In this document: positions 46,985 through 58,851 of the stretch, in pieces
Layout: each line of letters begins with the position of its first letter
How positions within the stretch are numbered: position 1 is the first letter of the stretch
Source of the DNA: Rhizomys pruinosus
Lineage: Eukaryota > Chordata > Mammalia > Rodentia > Spalacidae
Assembly (NCBI GenBank): GCA_009823505.1
Contig: VZQC01000258.1
Coordinates: 1,255,675-1,319,674, forward strand
Reading direction: 5' to 3'
Length of the DNA stretch: 64,000 nucleotides
Notes under the pieces: generated by a model
The model's database searches: none
Seen by the model: the letters and a program-made list of their open reading frames with translations, nothing else
Told to the model about the DNA's origin: nothing
Program-made: the position numbers and the translations under genes

Positions 46985-47890
46985 CCCTTCCTTTAAGAAT
47001 ATCAGCACTTGCACTTCACTCAGCAGTAACAGCTACCAATAGGTCTTCAGCTAAGTTTGCGGCCTGCTGCCCATTTCCACAGTTCTGTGCTGGGTTTGTG
47101 TCTGCTTGAGTTTGCATGGGTCTTGTACATGCTGATACCATTGCTGTAGATTCATATGAGCAAGGTCCCAGGAGCCTGTAAGATTCTCTTTCCATATGGT
47201 CATGTACCTCCTCCCTGGCTCTTATATCTTTCCACCCATTCATCTGCAATGGTCCCTGAGCCCTGGGTGGGTGGACTTTAATAGGAATCCTGTCCAAGGA
47301 CAGTCCACAGTCTGCAGACTCTTATTCCCTACACTTTGGCTATTTGTGTCCTTTTGTGTTCATGATACTCTGTTGCATGAGGGAGCTTCACTGATGAGAG
47401 CTGAGAGATGAATTAGTGTTCTCTCTTGTTCCACTATGTTCCCCTGGACCTTAGGTGTAGAGGTTCCATTGTAGATGTGTCACTTAGGGTTGGGCAATTC
47501 ACAGATAATCTGTGTGGAACTCTGTATTAATCTGTCTCTTGCAAAAGAAGCTTCTTTGATGAGTGGGAACTACAATTTGTCTGTAAATATAAGGATACAT
47601 ATTTTATACAAAGTAAGAAATTACATTTGTCTTGGGATGTGACAGCCTTGGGTTTTCTCTAGGATCTATGCCCTCAACAGCCATGTGCATTTGACTACGT
47701 TTATAGTACCATACATCAGTTTTCTCCCATTGAGTGGGCTTTAAGTCCAAACAATGGTTATTGAATACCCACAAGATAGAAGTGCCAGTCCTGCCCCAAT
47801 AGAGTTTTCTGTGTAAATCATTTTTGTGATTATTGGGCATTAAATATGGGGTTGGACCATTGATTGATGTTTTCTTTAGCAGCTTGCATG
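46985..47890 (-). mobile_element. L1 long 3' UTR fragment, antisense
   Basis: Block for block it matches 32700-33640 (GTAACAGCTACCAATAGGTC, GGGTTTGTGTCTG, AGAAGCTTCTTTGATGA, TTCTTTAGCAGCTT) but it is more diverged. No coding sequence. Confidence 0.65.
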
Positions 47891-49364
47891 ATCAAATTTT
47901 AGGATATGAAAAAACTAAAAACCACACTGAGGAAGGTTCCCTACAACTGTGTTGTCATAGCCACATAATGTCTGCCATCTTTCTGCCATCTTAATGATAT
48001 TTATGCTAACAAGCATTTGGTTTTCTTTTTAGCCAAAAAATTTTAGGTAACACATCAAATTTCTACTGTATGCTATGATATAAGATAACGCAGTTCTCAG
48101 ACTCCTATTCTTTTCTACCTGACTGCTTCTTTAGAGAAGAAACTTTGTTGTATTCCTCTTTGTCCCCATGCTTGGCAAAGCCTGACACAATCACTGATAA
48201 CATTTGTTAATAAAATTACTTTGCTCTAAATATTTCCCTTCTTCCATGAGGAAGTCATCTTTACTATAGATTCTTGGAGTAATGTTGAAAGAACTGCTTC
48301 TTAGTGACATTCAGTGGAGACAGGAGTAGGACACTGGCAGTGAGCAATATGCTGGGCCAAGTCCCTCATCTACAGTGGAGTGATTTGCCCTCTTAAATCC
48401 ACCTCCAAAACTACAAACCCAGCTATGGGAAAGAGAAGGAGGGCTGCCCAGGGCTGTTGCCTGATTCTGGAGATGAGATCTCTTAAGCTCTTTTATCAAG
48501 CCCTGAAACCACACACTCACCCTTGAAGCCCAACACCCAGGTCAGACCTTCCCTTCTATGCTAGAGCTGATTTCACTGAGACCCACGATCGTTGGTCCAG
48601 AGAACTATCAGATGCACAATCCTGAATTCCATCCCCTTTTCCCTGGGCAGATATAAAATTTTGTCTGCCTTCCGTCTGCTCCCAGCACTTTCATTATGCC
48701 TTCACATCACTCTAGCTTGCCTTTCTGCTTCTCTTTTCCCACAGGCACATTGCTTAAGTAATGACCAAAATATGGACCAACACCCTCCATTGTGTAGCTG
48801 CTCTTCACGGAGCATCACCAGGCTTTATCTGAAGCCCAGATCTCCATTACAGTCAAACCTCTCAATAGGTTCCATGACCTAGGTACATAGAGGCCAAGAG
48901 CAAGGATTTATAGTCTTATTCTCCAGCACGATTTTCAAAATACTTGGTCTGCTACCTGTCTATAGAGCCCTAATCCTCACGTATTGTCAAACACTCTCCA
49001 TTGCTATACTCTGCCAGTTGGTCTTCCCGTTTGACTCATCATCTTGCTCTGAAGCTCTGCCATTTACTTAGCAATGCCATGTCCCTATGGATAAATTAGA
49101 CGATATTGCAGACCTCACCGTTGCAGCTGCCTCACTTCTAATGACCTTCAATTCCACTCCACTGGCTTCATTAGTTCTCATATTCCCACAGGTATACTGT
49201 CCAAATATGTCATCCCCAAAACATAAAATTGATAATTCAGATATCCCACATTCTCCCAGTCTTCCCTCCTTCCATGTTTTTTTTTTTTTTTTTTTTTTTG
49301 TACAGTTCCCTCACAACTGATAAATAACTTCATAGGAAATCTTTGGCCTCCATCTCCAAAATTC
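47891..49364. other. Unassigned DNA
   Basis: About 1.5 kb, more GC-balanced than its surroundings, with C/T-rich stretches and a T-run at about 49279-49300. Open frames 48592-48882 and 49087-49320 have no recognisable family and the second ends in the T-run. No RNA gene seen. Confidence 0.45.
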
Positions 49365-49700
49365 TCTTTTTTTAAGTTAATTTTTATTGAGTGCATTTCA
49401 TACAACATTTCTCAATCAAATCTAGACTCTTTCTCCCATCCATGCCCATCCCTTACATCCCCCTGCCCCCTGCCAGAGCTCATGGACTCTGTCAGACAGG
49501 TTAAGTCCTGTCTTGTGTCTTTTTCTCAGTCTTTTATAACCTTTTCTATTCACGAGTTTACTGTTTTGGTCAGTTTTTTATTATGTTTCTCTCTCTCTTT
49601 TTTTGTTCCCTTTAATTTTATATTATTCCAAAATATGCATATATACACTCCACACATATATACATTCCACACATAAAAATCTTAATGTGCTTTGGCCCCA
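49365..49700 (-). mobile_element. L1 3' UTR tail, antisense
   Basis: Minus-strand order polypurine tract, AAATGCACTCAATAAAAATT at the tail end and ATATGCATATTTTGG upstream matches the truncated L1 at 38358-38778. Confidence 0.75.
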
Positions 49701-50824
49701 TGTCTGCTTCATTCTTCTTATGCAGCAAACCTGCCCATAGTTAATCCAATCCTTCCTTCCAAAAACTTATACCTAAATCAAAACACAAATAGACAGAACA
49801 AGAAATAGTCACTCGAGAGTGGCCAGTCAAATTTATAAAGAATGTTCCATAGTAGAGTGAAATTATGAGAGAATGTGAGCACAAAGAAACTCCACAGCTT
49901 TTCCTAGTGACTATATTAGATAAACTAAAGAGAGCAAAAAAAACATTTTTCTTACTATTCATCAAAATCTGCATAATTTTTAGTACCAGTTAAAATTCTG
50001 CCTTTTATTTTGACCTTTAAATTCCATTTAAAAGTTAACTGGGGAAATTATCTCTTAAAGCCAAATATTTACCCTGATTAAAGGTGAAGTCCAGAAAATT
50101 CTTTTCAGATAATTATAGAACTACATTATAGCTAAAGTATGTTAAATACGACTCTGATCATTACCAAAAATACATTTACATGATTCTTAAGATGTAGCCT
50201 GCTTTCCTCTTTCCAAATCATATCAATATGACTACGGGCACTTAAAAATAGTGATATTGCATATTTAAAGTAATCCTAGAAGTCAATTTGTCACTAAAAT
50301 GGATAGGCTTGTCTCCCAATTAGGTTAATTTAGTCTTGTTTTACTGCACTTAAAGAGGATTTTAGAGAGTCTGCACTTTATTTTTCTTTTCATGCAGGTA
50401 TGATCATGCATAGTAAATTTCAATTTTCAATGAAAAGTACTAAGGGTACTATTCATTTAAATAAAGGTCATCATTAAATGACATGTTGAAAGTTATTCAG
50501 CTTAATTATTTTTAAGAAAAGTTGTAATTCTAAAGTAAGGAAGCTGAAATTTGTTTTTAACAAAAGACAGAAGCATGATTAAATGTCCCTGTCTTTTATC
50601 TCAAGAAACCATGTACCATTTCCCATTATATCACTGTTACATGAAATCTTATTGAAAATCTCCACTTGAAAAATCCTCCAGAACTAGTTCTTGTGCCTCT
50701 AAAAAGAAAAGTAAGCTATCCTCATTTTAATATGATAAAAAAACAGTTTATTAATTTGATTTTGCTGTCTTGGATACTGAAGAAAAATGGGTAGACCTAT
50801 TAAAATAAAATTTCCTAAAAAAAG
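49701..50824. other. AT-rich unassigned DNA
   Basis: About 1.1 kb with no recognisable repeat or gene. Confidence 0.45.
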
Positions 50825-51069
50825 GTAAAATTTGGGGCTGGAGAGATGTCCTAGCAGTTAAGAGCGCCGACTGCTCTTGCAGAGGACCCGGGTTTGATCC
50901 CCAGCACCCACATGGCAGCTGAAAACCATCTTTAAGTTCAGTTCCAGGGGAATCCAACGCCCTCTTCTGGCCTCTGTGGGACTGCACGACACGGGTGCAC
51001 AAACCTGCATGCAGACAGTACATTCATACACAAACGAAAATAAATAAAATTTTTTAAAAAGTAAAATTT
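50825..51069 (+). mobile_element. B2/B3-type SINE, single-core subfamily
   Basis: Body 50834-51060, boxes A (GTCCTAGCAGT) and B (GGTTTGATCC) readable. Flanked by GTAAAATTT at 50825-50833 and 51061-51069. Confidence 0.92.
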
Positions 51070-51078
51070 ATCCTGATT

Positions 51079-51345
51079 AAGAATATTCAAAAGATGGGGC
51101 TGAAGAGATGCCTCAGTGGTTAAGAGCAAAGGACCCAGGTTTGATTCCCAGGACCCACATGGCAGCTAGGAACCACCTTTAAGCCAGGAGTGGTGGCACA
51201 TGCCTTTAATCTTAGCACTCAGGAGGCAGAGGCAGGTGGATCTCTGTGAATTCAAGGCCAGCCTGGTCTACAGAGTGAGTTCCAGGACAGCTGGGGCTAT
51301 AGGGAGACCCTGTCTCAAAAAAAAAAAAAAAGAATATTCAAAAGA
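51079..51345 (+). mobile_element. Chimeric B2-B1 SINE with shared target duplication
   Basis: 51095-51181 is the 5' part of a B2/B3-type SINE (head, box A, box B as GGTTTGATTCC, with a 15-base loss after TAAGAGC). At about 51182 it switches to a complete B1 ending in a poly-A tail. AAGAATATTCAAAAGA flanks the whole unit at 51079-51094 and 51330-51345, with no such repeat at the internal junction. The chimera therefore integrated as one RNA copy. Confidence 0.93.
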
Positions 51346-51529
51346 ATACATTCTAAATAGTAATTCTAATTTAGAAGTCCAAAATATTTTGAATAATTTG
51401 TATCTTATTTAAACAACTTTGTAACTTCTCAGTAAGGCAATTTAAGAAATCAATGCCCACTGAGAGGCCAAAGTGTTCAGTAAAGGGTCGTATTATTAAG
51501 TAGCAAACACCATCATCTTTTATCCGTAC

Positions 51530-51970
51530 GACAAGCATCGACCACCTATTTTGTGCTGGCATTGTGGTTGGTAGGATCCAGTTATACAGCAGTTAACAAG
51601 TGTGGTCTCCCTACTGATGAGCTTAGGGTATAATGAGAGAAACAGTAAATGGATGAATAATCAATGAAATACATATTTATAAATTGTGTATACCACAAAA
51701 TAAAAAAAAAATATGAGAGGTGGAAACTTCTGATGGGTGAGTTTTGCAATGGGGTGCTCAAAGAAGAGTCTGTGAAGGAGATTACATTAGAGCTGAGGTG
51801 GAAGAGCTGTCATGTAGCCTGAACTGAGGAAAAGGTACAGGGTTTCATAGAACTGAATGAATACCATGCCATAGATGTAAAGAAAGGGTGGAGGGAGACA
51901 GGAGGACTGGAGAGTCACTTAGGGCCAGCAAGAAATGGCTAGGCTAGGCAACCCAGTGAACCCCAATTAA
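51530..51970 (+). mobile_element. L2 (LINE-2) 3' fragment
   Basis: ACCACCTATTTTGTGCTGGC, TATACAGCAGTTAACAAG and ATTAGAGCTGAGGTGGAAGAG follow the well-known L2 3'-end order (hosts of the ACCTACTATGTGCCAGGC motif). Ancient mammalian repeat. Confidence 0.75.
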
Positions 51971-51983
51971 GAAGTCCTGATAG

Positions 51984-52198
51984 TGGGACTGAGAGATGGC
52001 TCATTGGTTAGGAGTATGTACTGCTCAGCCAGAGGACCCTGAGTTCAGTTCCTAACCCCCACATCAGGCTGCTCATAATTCTATGTAGCTCCAGCCCCAG
52101 AGGATCTAATGCCCTGTTCTGACCTCTATAGACATCTGCACTCAAGTGCACAGACCCACACATAAAAATAACTAAAAGTAAAAAAATAAATCTTTTAA
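51984..52198 (+). mobile_element. B2/B3-type SINE, diverged
   Basis: GACTGAGAGATGGCTCATTGG head, CCCCAGAGGATCTAATGCCC core, AAATAAATC tail. Single core unit. The 5' flank is the L2 fragment. Confidence 0.87.
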
Positions 52199-52341
52199 AC
52201 AATGTATATTCTTTAATTTTAATTTCATATATAAATGCTATATTTACATCATTTCAATGCCTCTCTCTACCTCATCCAACTCCATGTCTTCTCACTCCCT
52301 TTCAAATATGTGATCTCTTCTTTCATTATTATTGATACATA

Positions 52342-52356
52342 CAGAGGGAGAGGAGA

Positions 52357-52400
<44 letters not shown>
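52342..52400. repeat. (GA)n microsatellite
   Basis: GAGGAGA units passing into a pure GA run. Confidence 0.95.
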
Positions 52401-52402
<2 letters not shown>

Positions 52403-52419
52403 CTAATGAGCTCATTTAG

Positions 52420-53500
52420 TGATTTAGTGTTGCTTGTATATACATGTGTTAACGGCTTATCACTCTGGGCTGGACAACTTATCAGGGAACTTGTCTCTGG
52501 AGAACTGGTTCTCCTTCTCTCAGTAGTCATTGATTGCCTGTAGCTCTTAGTCTAGGTGTGGACCCTTGTGAGATTTCTCACATTCATTTTAGCATGTCAA
52601 CTGGTATTTTCATTATGTAGATCTTGTTTAGACAACCATACTGCTGAAATTCCATGGGTGCAGCTTCCTTGTCATGTCTAGAAGGGGTCCTGACCCTCTG
52701 TCTCTTAACAATGTTTCTGGCTCCTCATCTACAATATTTCCCAAAACTTAAGTGTAGAAGTACTGTTGTAAATGTGCCAGGCAACCCCATGGCCACTTAT
52801 TCTCTGCATTTTGACCAGTTGTGTATCTCTATAATAATCTCCATCTGTTGCAAACAGAAGCTTCTTTGATGAGGGATGAGAGCCACATGTATCCGTGGGA
52901 ATAGGAATAAGTATTTAGAATACAGTTACAAGTTATATTGTCTTAGGACATTGGCAGTAGTATTTTCTTCTCCAGGGTCTATAATTTCTCCAGCCATGGG
53001 TGTTTGTCTAGGTTTACAGTACCAGATATGAATTCTTTCCTGGTTAGTGGGCCTTGGGTCCAATTAGACAACTGCTGGTTACCCCCAATATAAAAATCAT
53101 GTCATTATTGCACTATTAGAGATACCTTGCAAAGCTAGTCATTGGGTTTCATAGGCTTTACAGATGGGTAGGACTACTGATTTCTTTTTCCCCTCGGAGA
53201 GCTTATATAGCACCTTCTGATACTGTGAAAGCTAGTGTTAAGGAAGAAGCCTCCAGGTCAGTTCCTCAAAGTACTATGTCTGAAGTAAATGGTGTCTTCA
53301 GCAGTAGGGTCTTTCCTAAAGTTCTGAGAGGCAATGACAATAGCCTATATTGTTTAAGAAGTCTCTTGAACTCCCCTGACCAACAATTCAAAGGGAGGTT
53401 TCCCATGCCTCACCCTATGATCTTTACTAGGTACTCTACATTTATGGGGGGGGGAGCAATTATCACCAAGTGTGACATAATTCCATTTAAACCAAATACA
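52420..53500 (-). mobile_element. L1 long 3' UTR fragment, antisense
   Basis: Same UTR family as 46985-47890 and 32700-33900 (GCAAACAGAAGCTTCTTTGATG, TTTACAGTACCAGATATG, CTCCCCTGACCAACAATTC). Old and truncated at both ends. Confidence 0.6.
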
Positions 53501-54110
53501 CAGTGATGACTCAGCACTTAAGAGCACATACTCTTATTTTGGTTGCTCCATGAATGTTCTCTAAATTTCCCTCTAGGAAGTCCTCAGGCACACAGCACCT
53601 GCCTCCCCTCCCACAGTCCCAAAGGCAAAGTGAGGAAGACTCTACAAACCCACAGCTTTGAAGATTCTAGAGAGTTCAATGGGCTTGCTTGTAGAGTAAA
53701 TGGGTGAAATGGTGCTTCCCTTTCCCTCACGTTCATCCTGCGGTCCTGGCAGGGACCCCTGCCACCTCTGACTGCAAGAGAGACCCTCCCCCTCCCATTC
53801 TCTGCTTATTATGCCCTTAGCCCCTCCCCCTTATACAGCCAAGGCTGACTGGCTGGTTGCCAGGAGTTGCTGGCTCCCCAGCACCTCCTTTTCCCTCAGA
53901 GGAACAAATTTATAATTCTAGGCAGGTAGGCACCCCGACTGGTGAAAAAGCATTTGATGTCCAAAATCAGTCTTTCTTTTGGAAGACCATTCATAATACA
54001 TTTTTAATATGTGTTAACCAAACAATAATATGATTCAATAAATGAGTTGGTTGCAATGGGCTGGAGAATTATTATTGTTACATATATACATTTAAACTTA
54101 CTGAGTCCAT
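53501..54110. other. C/T-rich unassigned DNA
   Basis: A short SINE-like piece (ACTCAGCACTTAAGAGCACA, about 53505-53550) is followed by pyrimidine-rich sequence with CCTCCCCCTTATACAG near 53825. An LTR fragment is possible, but I could not match one. Confidence 0.35.
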
Positions 54111-54500
54111 TTAGTGTTGCTCACATGTATATGGGAATAGGGATGACCATTTGGGGTTAAATAACCTATCAGGAAACTCATCCTTGGAGAAAACTGATTG
54201 TCCCTCCATCAGCACCCACTGATTGCCCGTGGCTCTTCATCTAGGAGTGAGACCTTATGAAATATCCCCCATCTGCACTGGTGTGTCATTATAAAGGCCT
54301 TTTTTAGGCATCTGTATTGTTGAGATTTCATGGGCGTACCTTCCTTGGGTTGTCTGGAAGGCACCACTTAGCTGTATTCTGGTCCTCCAGCTCTTGTTAC
54401 AACCTTTCCACCCATCTTTTCCATGATGTTCCCCTAGGGCTTAGGTATAGGATTTGCATTTCAGATGTCTCAATTGGGGCATGTTGTCTAAATTTTAAGT
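54111..54500 (-). mobile_element. L1 3' UTR fragment, antisense
   Basis: Covers the same UTR segment as 52440-52800 (CCTATCAGGAAACTCATCCT, TGGCTCTTCATCTAGGAGTG), so it is a separate copy in the same orientation. Confidence 0.55.
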
Positions 54501-54581
54501 GGCCCTTGCAAGCTTTTGTTCCCTTCAAATAAAAAGTCAAACATTGTGGAATGACGTGCTGAAAACTAAAATGCCTACTAT

Positions 54582-56430
54582 TCTAGACACTTCTGTTGGG
54601 ATAAAATAACCCAACAAAATGCAAATTAGGAGAAAAGGGGTCTTATTTCATCTTACAATTTCAGGTTACAGTCCATCATAGTGGAGGAGTCAAGAACTTC
54701 AAACAGCTAGTCACATCACATCCACAGTCAAGAACAGGGAAATGAATGTATATCTCCCCCTCGACTGCTTGTGCTCACAGTTCAGGATTCCCTTCCTAGG
54801 GGATGGTGCTTCCCATTGGGGGGGTAGGTCTTCCCACATCAATTAACCTAAGACAATTCCCCATTGCCATGCCCAGAGACCAACCCAGTGTAGACAATCC
54901 CTCATTGAGACTCTCTGCAGATGATTCTAGCTTGTGTCAAGTTAACAAGATAACCAACACCCTTCTCCTTTTTCATCCTGGCAAACACATCACTTTTAAA
55001 TCACAGTCTTCTATTTCTTGTCTCCAATGGCTCTTTTTTTTCTTCATAATGTAAACTGCTCAAAGTCTCTTAACTGTGGGATCCTATAAAATCGAAAATA
55101 ATTCATACACTTCCAACACATGATGGCACACAGTGATGTTTTGGGGAGAATCAGGGCATCAGCACAAGGAACCATCACATAAAATATCCAACAGGGTAAA
55201 TACAAAATCTTGGTGCTCAATGTCCAGCATCGGGGGCCTGTCTTCAGGGCTCCGAAGGCCTTGGGTGGCCCTAAATTGCCATGTCTTCCACCCACAGAAC
55301 ACACAGCTTCTGTCTTGTGCTTAGGTCACTTCCACTCTACATATGCAGCTCTCCTTTGGGACATCCTATGGTCCTGACTCTCTAATATTCTGGGTTTTCA
55401 ATTGCAACCGAAACTTCATCTCCACAGTTTCGTGCAATGCCCTCTCAGGGCCTCACCACATGGACTCTAACTGTGCCAGGTCTCAGCTGCTCTCCATAAT
55501 CCCCTCCATCTTGTATTTTTCATGCATTTAACACCAGCACCGTGTGAATGACACATTGCCAGGTTCTGCCGCCAGTTTCAGATGTAGCTCAGCCCCCATG
55601 GACCACAGCTTCTGTGTGCTGTCTTTGAGGACTCGCTTTCCTCTTGTCTCAGTGAAGCACAGGACGTTTCTCTTTAGTGGCGCTGATCTCTAACAATCGC
55701 AGCTGCCTCTTTAGCACCAGCCAGATCAGCACACCGAATTTTGCTAAAAATCACATAAATAGCCCCTAGCTGTGTTTCCTATAGAGTTTTTGTTCCTCCC
55801 TTGAAACCCCATAAGCCAGGCCATTGTCCACACTTCTTTCATCATAACTTCTTCCCAAGCTCCCCTGAAAATGGTCCATTAACTCTGTTTCCAGCATGCA
55901 ATGGATGTCCAACCTAACATACCAAATACTTCCACATTCCTCACACAGAAACAGTCCCTGGCATAAAATCCATATGAACAGGTTATCACAGAAACAGTTC
56001 TACTTCTCTGGTAACAGTTTCTGTTCTAGTTTCACCGACAAACAGCACATTAGTGCAGAAATGGGGTTATAGCCACTTACAATTCTACATTATCATCCAT
56101 CATTGTGGAGAAGTCAAAAAAGGAATTTGAAACAGCTTGTCTGTCACATCACATCCATGGTCAAGAGCATAGAGGAATGAATACATGCATGCTTGCCTGC
56201 TTGCCTGCTTGCCTGCCCTCCGGTTAGCTTCATGTCCCCACTCAAACAGTTCAGCACTCCTGCCTAGGGAATGGCACAGCCCACGGTGGGGTGAGTCTAC
56301 CCACATCAATTAATTTAACTAAGACAATTCCTCACAGACGTGCCCCCAGACCAACTCAATGTACACAATCGTCTACTGAGATTCTCTACCCAGGTGATTC
56401 TAAGAAGTGTCAACTTGACAATTAGAACTT
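54582..56430 (-). mobile_element. LTR-internal-LTR relic (ERVL/MaLR-like)
   Basis: Two diverged direct repeats, 54582-54960 and about 56054-56430, share GTCCATCATAGTGGAGGAGTC, CACATCAATTAA and CTAAGACAATTCC blocks and flank about 1.1 kb. On the minus strand each begins GTCAA-TTGACA-like, as ERVL-class rodent LTRs do. The internal part has no gag-pol frame I can recognise and its overall size fits a non-coding MaLR-type element. Family assignment is tentative. Confidence 0.5.
56186..56219. repeat. (TTGCCTGC)n short tandem repeat
   Basis: Several 8-base units within the second LTR-like repeat, absent from the first. Confidence 0.85.
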
Positions 56431-57560
56431 ACCATCAGTACTCAATATCTTATTGGTTTCTTGTTCATACCTTCCCCAAGTTATTATTTACTGTATCATA
56501 TGCTGTTTCTTGCCAACTGAAAGCTATTTGCACAGCTCTATAGGCAAAACTCCATCTTAGGCCAGGACAGTGATATCTTTAACCCATCCAAACATGATAT
56601 TATGGCTTAGGTAACCCACTCACAACAATCCTTTTCTTCTCAGATACCAACTTTCAAGGTATCCCTTGCAGCCCGTAGTGAGCATGTAACAGTTTGGAAC
56701 AGAGAATCAAGTTGAGAGGAACGTATCTAAGGGATGGGTCTGGCCTCTAGTGCTTAGGGAACCGCATATATAATTCTTGAAACACATTTACACATAGTCT
56801 AAATGTCAATCACATACACCCTTGCATCTCCTTTACATGCACATTCGTTCTCCCTCTCATCATTTCTCACTGCCCAGCCGGGATCTTCCTCACCTGCTTC
56901 CTTCCTCCCTGCCCCTCATTCTCTCGCTCCTCTTCATGCACGCTCTCATGATACTGTCTTGACCACTCACCTGTACTTCCCTCTGGAGCTCTCCGGCACT
57001 CTCATGGGCACTCCCAGTCTTTCTCACACCTTCACACCCTCGTGCACAGATTTTCTCTCTCATCCACATGCTGTCATTGGCTGACTTATATATTCCTATA
57101 TGCCAAACTTTCTCACAGTCTAAATACAATCTCTGATTTTTCTCACTTTTTATTCTCATATAAGTACAAATGCCACATGTTGTTCCTTACTATACTTGTA
57201 TCAGACAAGTATTTTGAGAGAATAGTTAAAATGGAAGTAATGATAATGGTGAGAGTAACTCTGTAAGTGGGATTTGATCAGGGTCTAAAGCTGTGCTCTG
57301 CTCCTGAGTCATGCTTGGCACCATTCCCAGCAGCAGAGTATGTGGATGTGAGCTTTTGTTGTGTTCAAGGGCTTTAGTTGATGGACTTTATAAAATTGGG
57401 AATCAGGAACACGAAAATGACCATCATGGCAATTTACTCTTGTCACAAATAAAGGAACCTGAGAAACAGTAAGGTTAATTGATTTCCTAGGATTTTATTA
57501 AGTAACTGAGATACTTTGGAAATTGGCCCAAGGCAGCTGTGCAGCAGTACACTATGTATG
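56431..57560. other. Unassigned DNA with a C/T-rich stretch
   Basis: 56815-57065 is pyrimidine-rich with an open frame on each strand, both explained by composition. 57435-57560 has weak MIR-like words. No gene recognised. Confidence 0.4.
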
Positions 57561-57569
57561 CACAGTGAC

Positions 57570-58025
57570 TATGTGTGGTCAGTGGAGTTAGCCAGCCTAC
57601 ATCTGACACCACCTGACCATTATCAACTCCCAGATGAAAAGTTGCTTCTCTAGACCTCTATTTGTTTGTTTGTAAAAGTTTTACAATAAGAGACTTGGGG
57701 CTGGAGAAATGGCTCAGCAGTTAAGAGCACTGGTTGCTCTTGCAGTGGACATGGGTTCAGTCCCCAGAAACCATACAGCAGTTAAGAACTGTCTGTAATT
57801 TCAGTTCCCAGGAATGACTTCTGACCTCTATGGGCATTGTACAGCACGGGTACACTTACAAACATGCAGGCAATACACTCATACACACAAAACAGAAATA
57901 AGAAACAAAAAAGTGGAGTTTCTATACAGAGTTGTTGTGGATGATAAATGAGAACAGAATGCCCTCACCCTGCTTGCTCATTCATTAAAAGTGTCTGATA
58001 AATGCTCAGTACATTGCCTAAAGTA
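57570..58025 (+). mobile_element. MIR-like fragment split by a SINE
   Basis: TCTAGACCTCTATTTG and GTAAAAGTTTTAC before, and GTTGTTGTGGATGATAAATG and GTCTGATAAATGCTCAGTAC after the B3, follow the order of the MIR 3' half. Very diverged. Confidence 0.45.
57696..57911 (+). mobile_element. B2/B3-type SINE, diverged
   Basis: GGGGCTGGAGAAATGGCTCAGCAG head with box A. The box B region reads GGTTCAGTCCCC. Single core with a small loss (TTCAGTTCCCAGGAATGAC). Inserted in the MIR-like fragment. Confidence 0.88.
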
Positions 58026-58676
58026 CTTTAGATCATTATCAAGATGTTGTTCTCAGTTATAGATCCCCTAATTTACAGTTGCCAAGAAATTGAGAAAAAC
58101 ATACATTCCATCTAAAATTTCCAACTGTAGAAACTGTGCACGACTAATAGATGTTATTTTAATAGGAAAACAGTCTTTTGAGGAAAGAAGGACAGGAACC
58201 AGGAAGGTGAGATACCATCTGCATTAATCCCCATCATGAATACTAAATGTTCTAAGAATGACTGTGTGCCCCCCCCTTTCTGAAAACAGATGGGCAATAT
58301 CTTTCTGACATGTAAGACATGTAAGTCAGGCTCAGAAATTACCTCAACTGTACATTAGAAAGAGAAGCTAAGAACCACATTGAGCAAGACCCTAATGGAT
58401 GCTGTAGAGGGAAATCAATGTTGGCCCATACAGCAAGAATAACACAAAATAAAATTATTGATTGTAAGAGGAAAAATAAAGAGTATTTCATAAGAGCATT
58501 ACATAGTAAATTATTAAGGAGAAATTTCTGGAATATATATATCTTCAATTTTTAAATAACTTGCAATGTCTTTAAAATAACAAATTTTCAAAATCAAATG
58601 AATATCCACCCTTCACATCTATTCTGGGTAGTAATGCAGCACTCTGAATTGCAGTACGACAAGTGAGGGTAAAAAC
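58026..58676. other. AT-rich unassigned DNA
   Basis: Nothing recognisable. Confidence 0.4.
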
Positions 58677-58851
58677 ATCTTTTTCCAGCCAGGCGTGGTG
58701 GCACACGCCTTTAATCCTAGCACTTGGGAGGCAGAGGCAGGTGGATCTTTGTGAGTTCAAGGCCAGCCTGGTCTACAGAGTAAGTTCCAGGACAGCTGGG
58801 ACTACAGGGAGACCCTGTCTGGAAAAGACCAAAAAAAAAATCTTTTTCCAG
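58677..58851 (+). mobile_element. B1 SINE, young-looking
   Basis: Body 58689-58839, near-consensus B1 with its CpG (AGGCGTGGTGGCACACGCC). ATCTTTTTCCAG target duplication at 58677-58688 and 58840-58851. Confidence 0.95.

Noticed and set aside
48592..48882. 96-codon frame starting MVQRTIRCTILNSIPF
   Set aside because: Short, no recognisable domain, no splice or polyadenylation context; expected by chance at this GC content.
51200..51412. Frame containing ALRRQRQVDLCEFKASLVYRV
   Set aside because: Standard B1 SINE frame, seen also at 30404, 58663 and 62695.
52267..52543. Open frames over the GA repeat (Arg-Glu or Ser-Leu runs)
   Set aside because: Composition artefact of (GA)n.
53750..53950. 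Possible promoter: pyrimidine-rich sequence with a TATA-like TTATACAG
   Set aside because: No CpG enrichment, no downstream exon or frame; may be part of an old LTR but unsupported.
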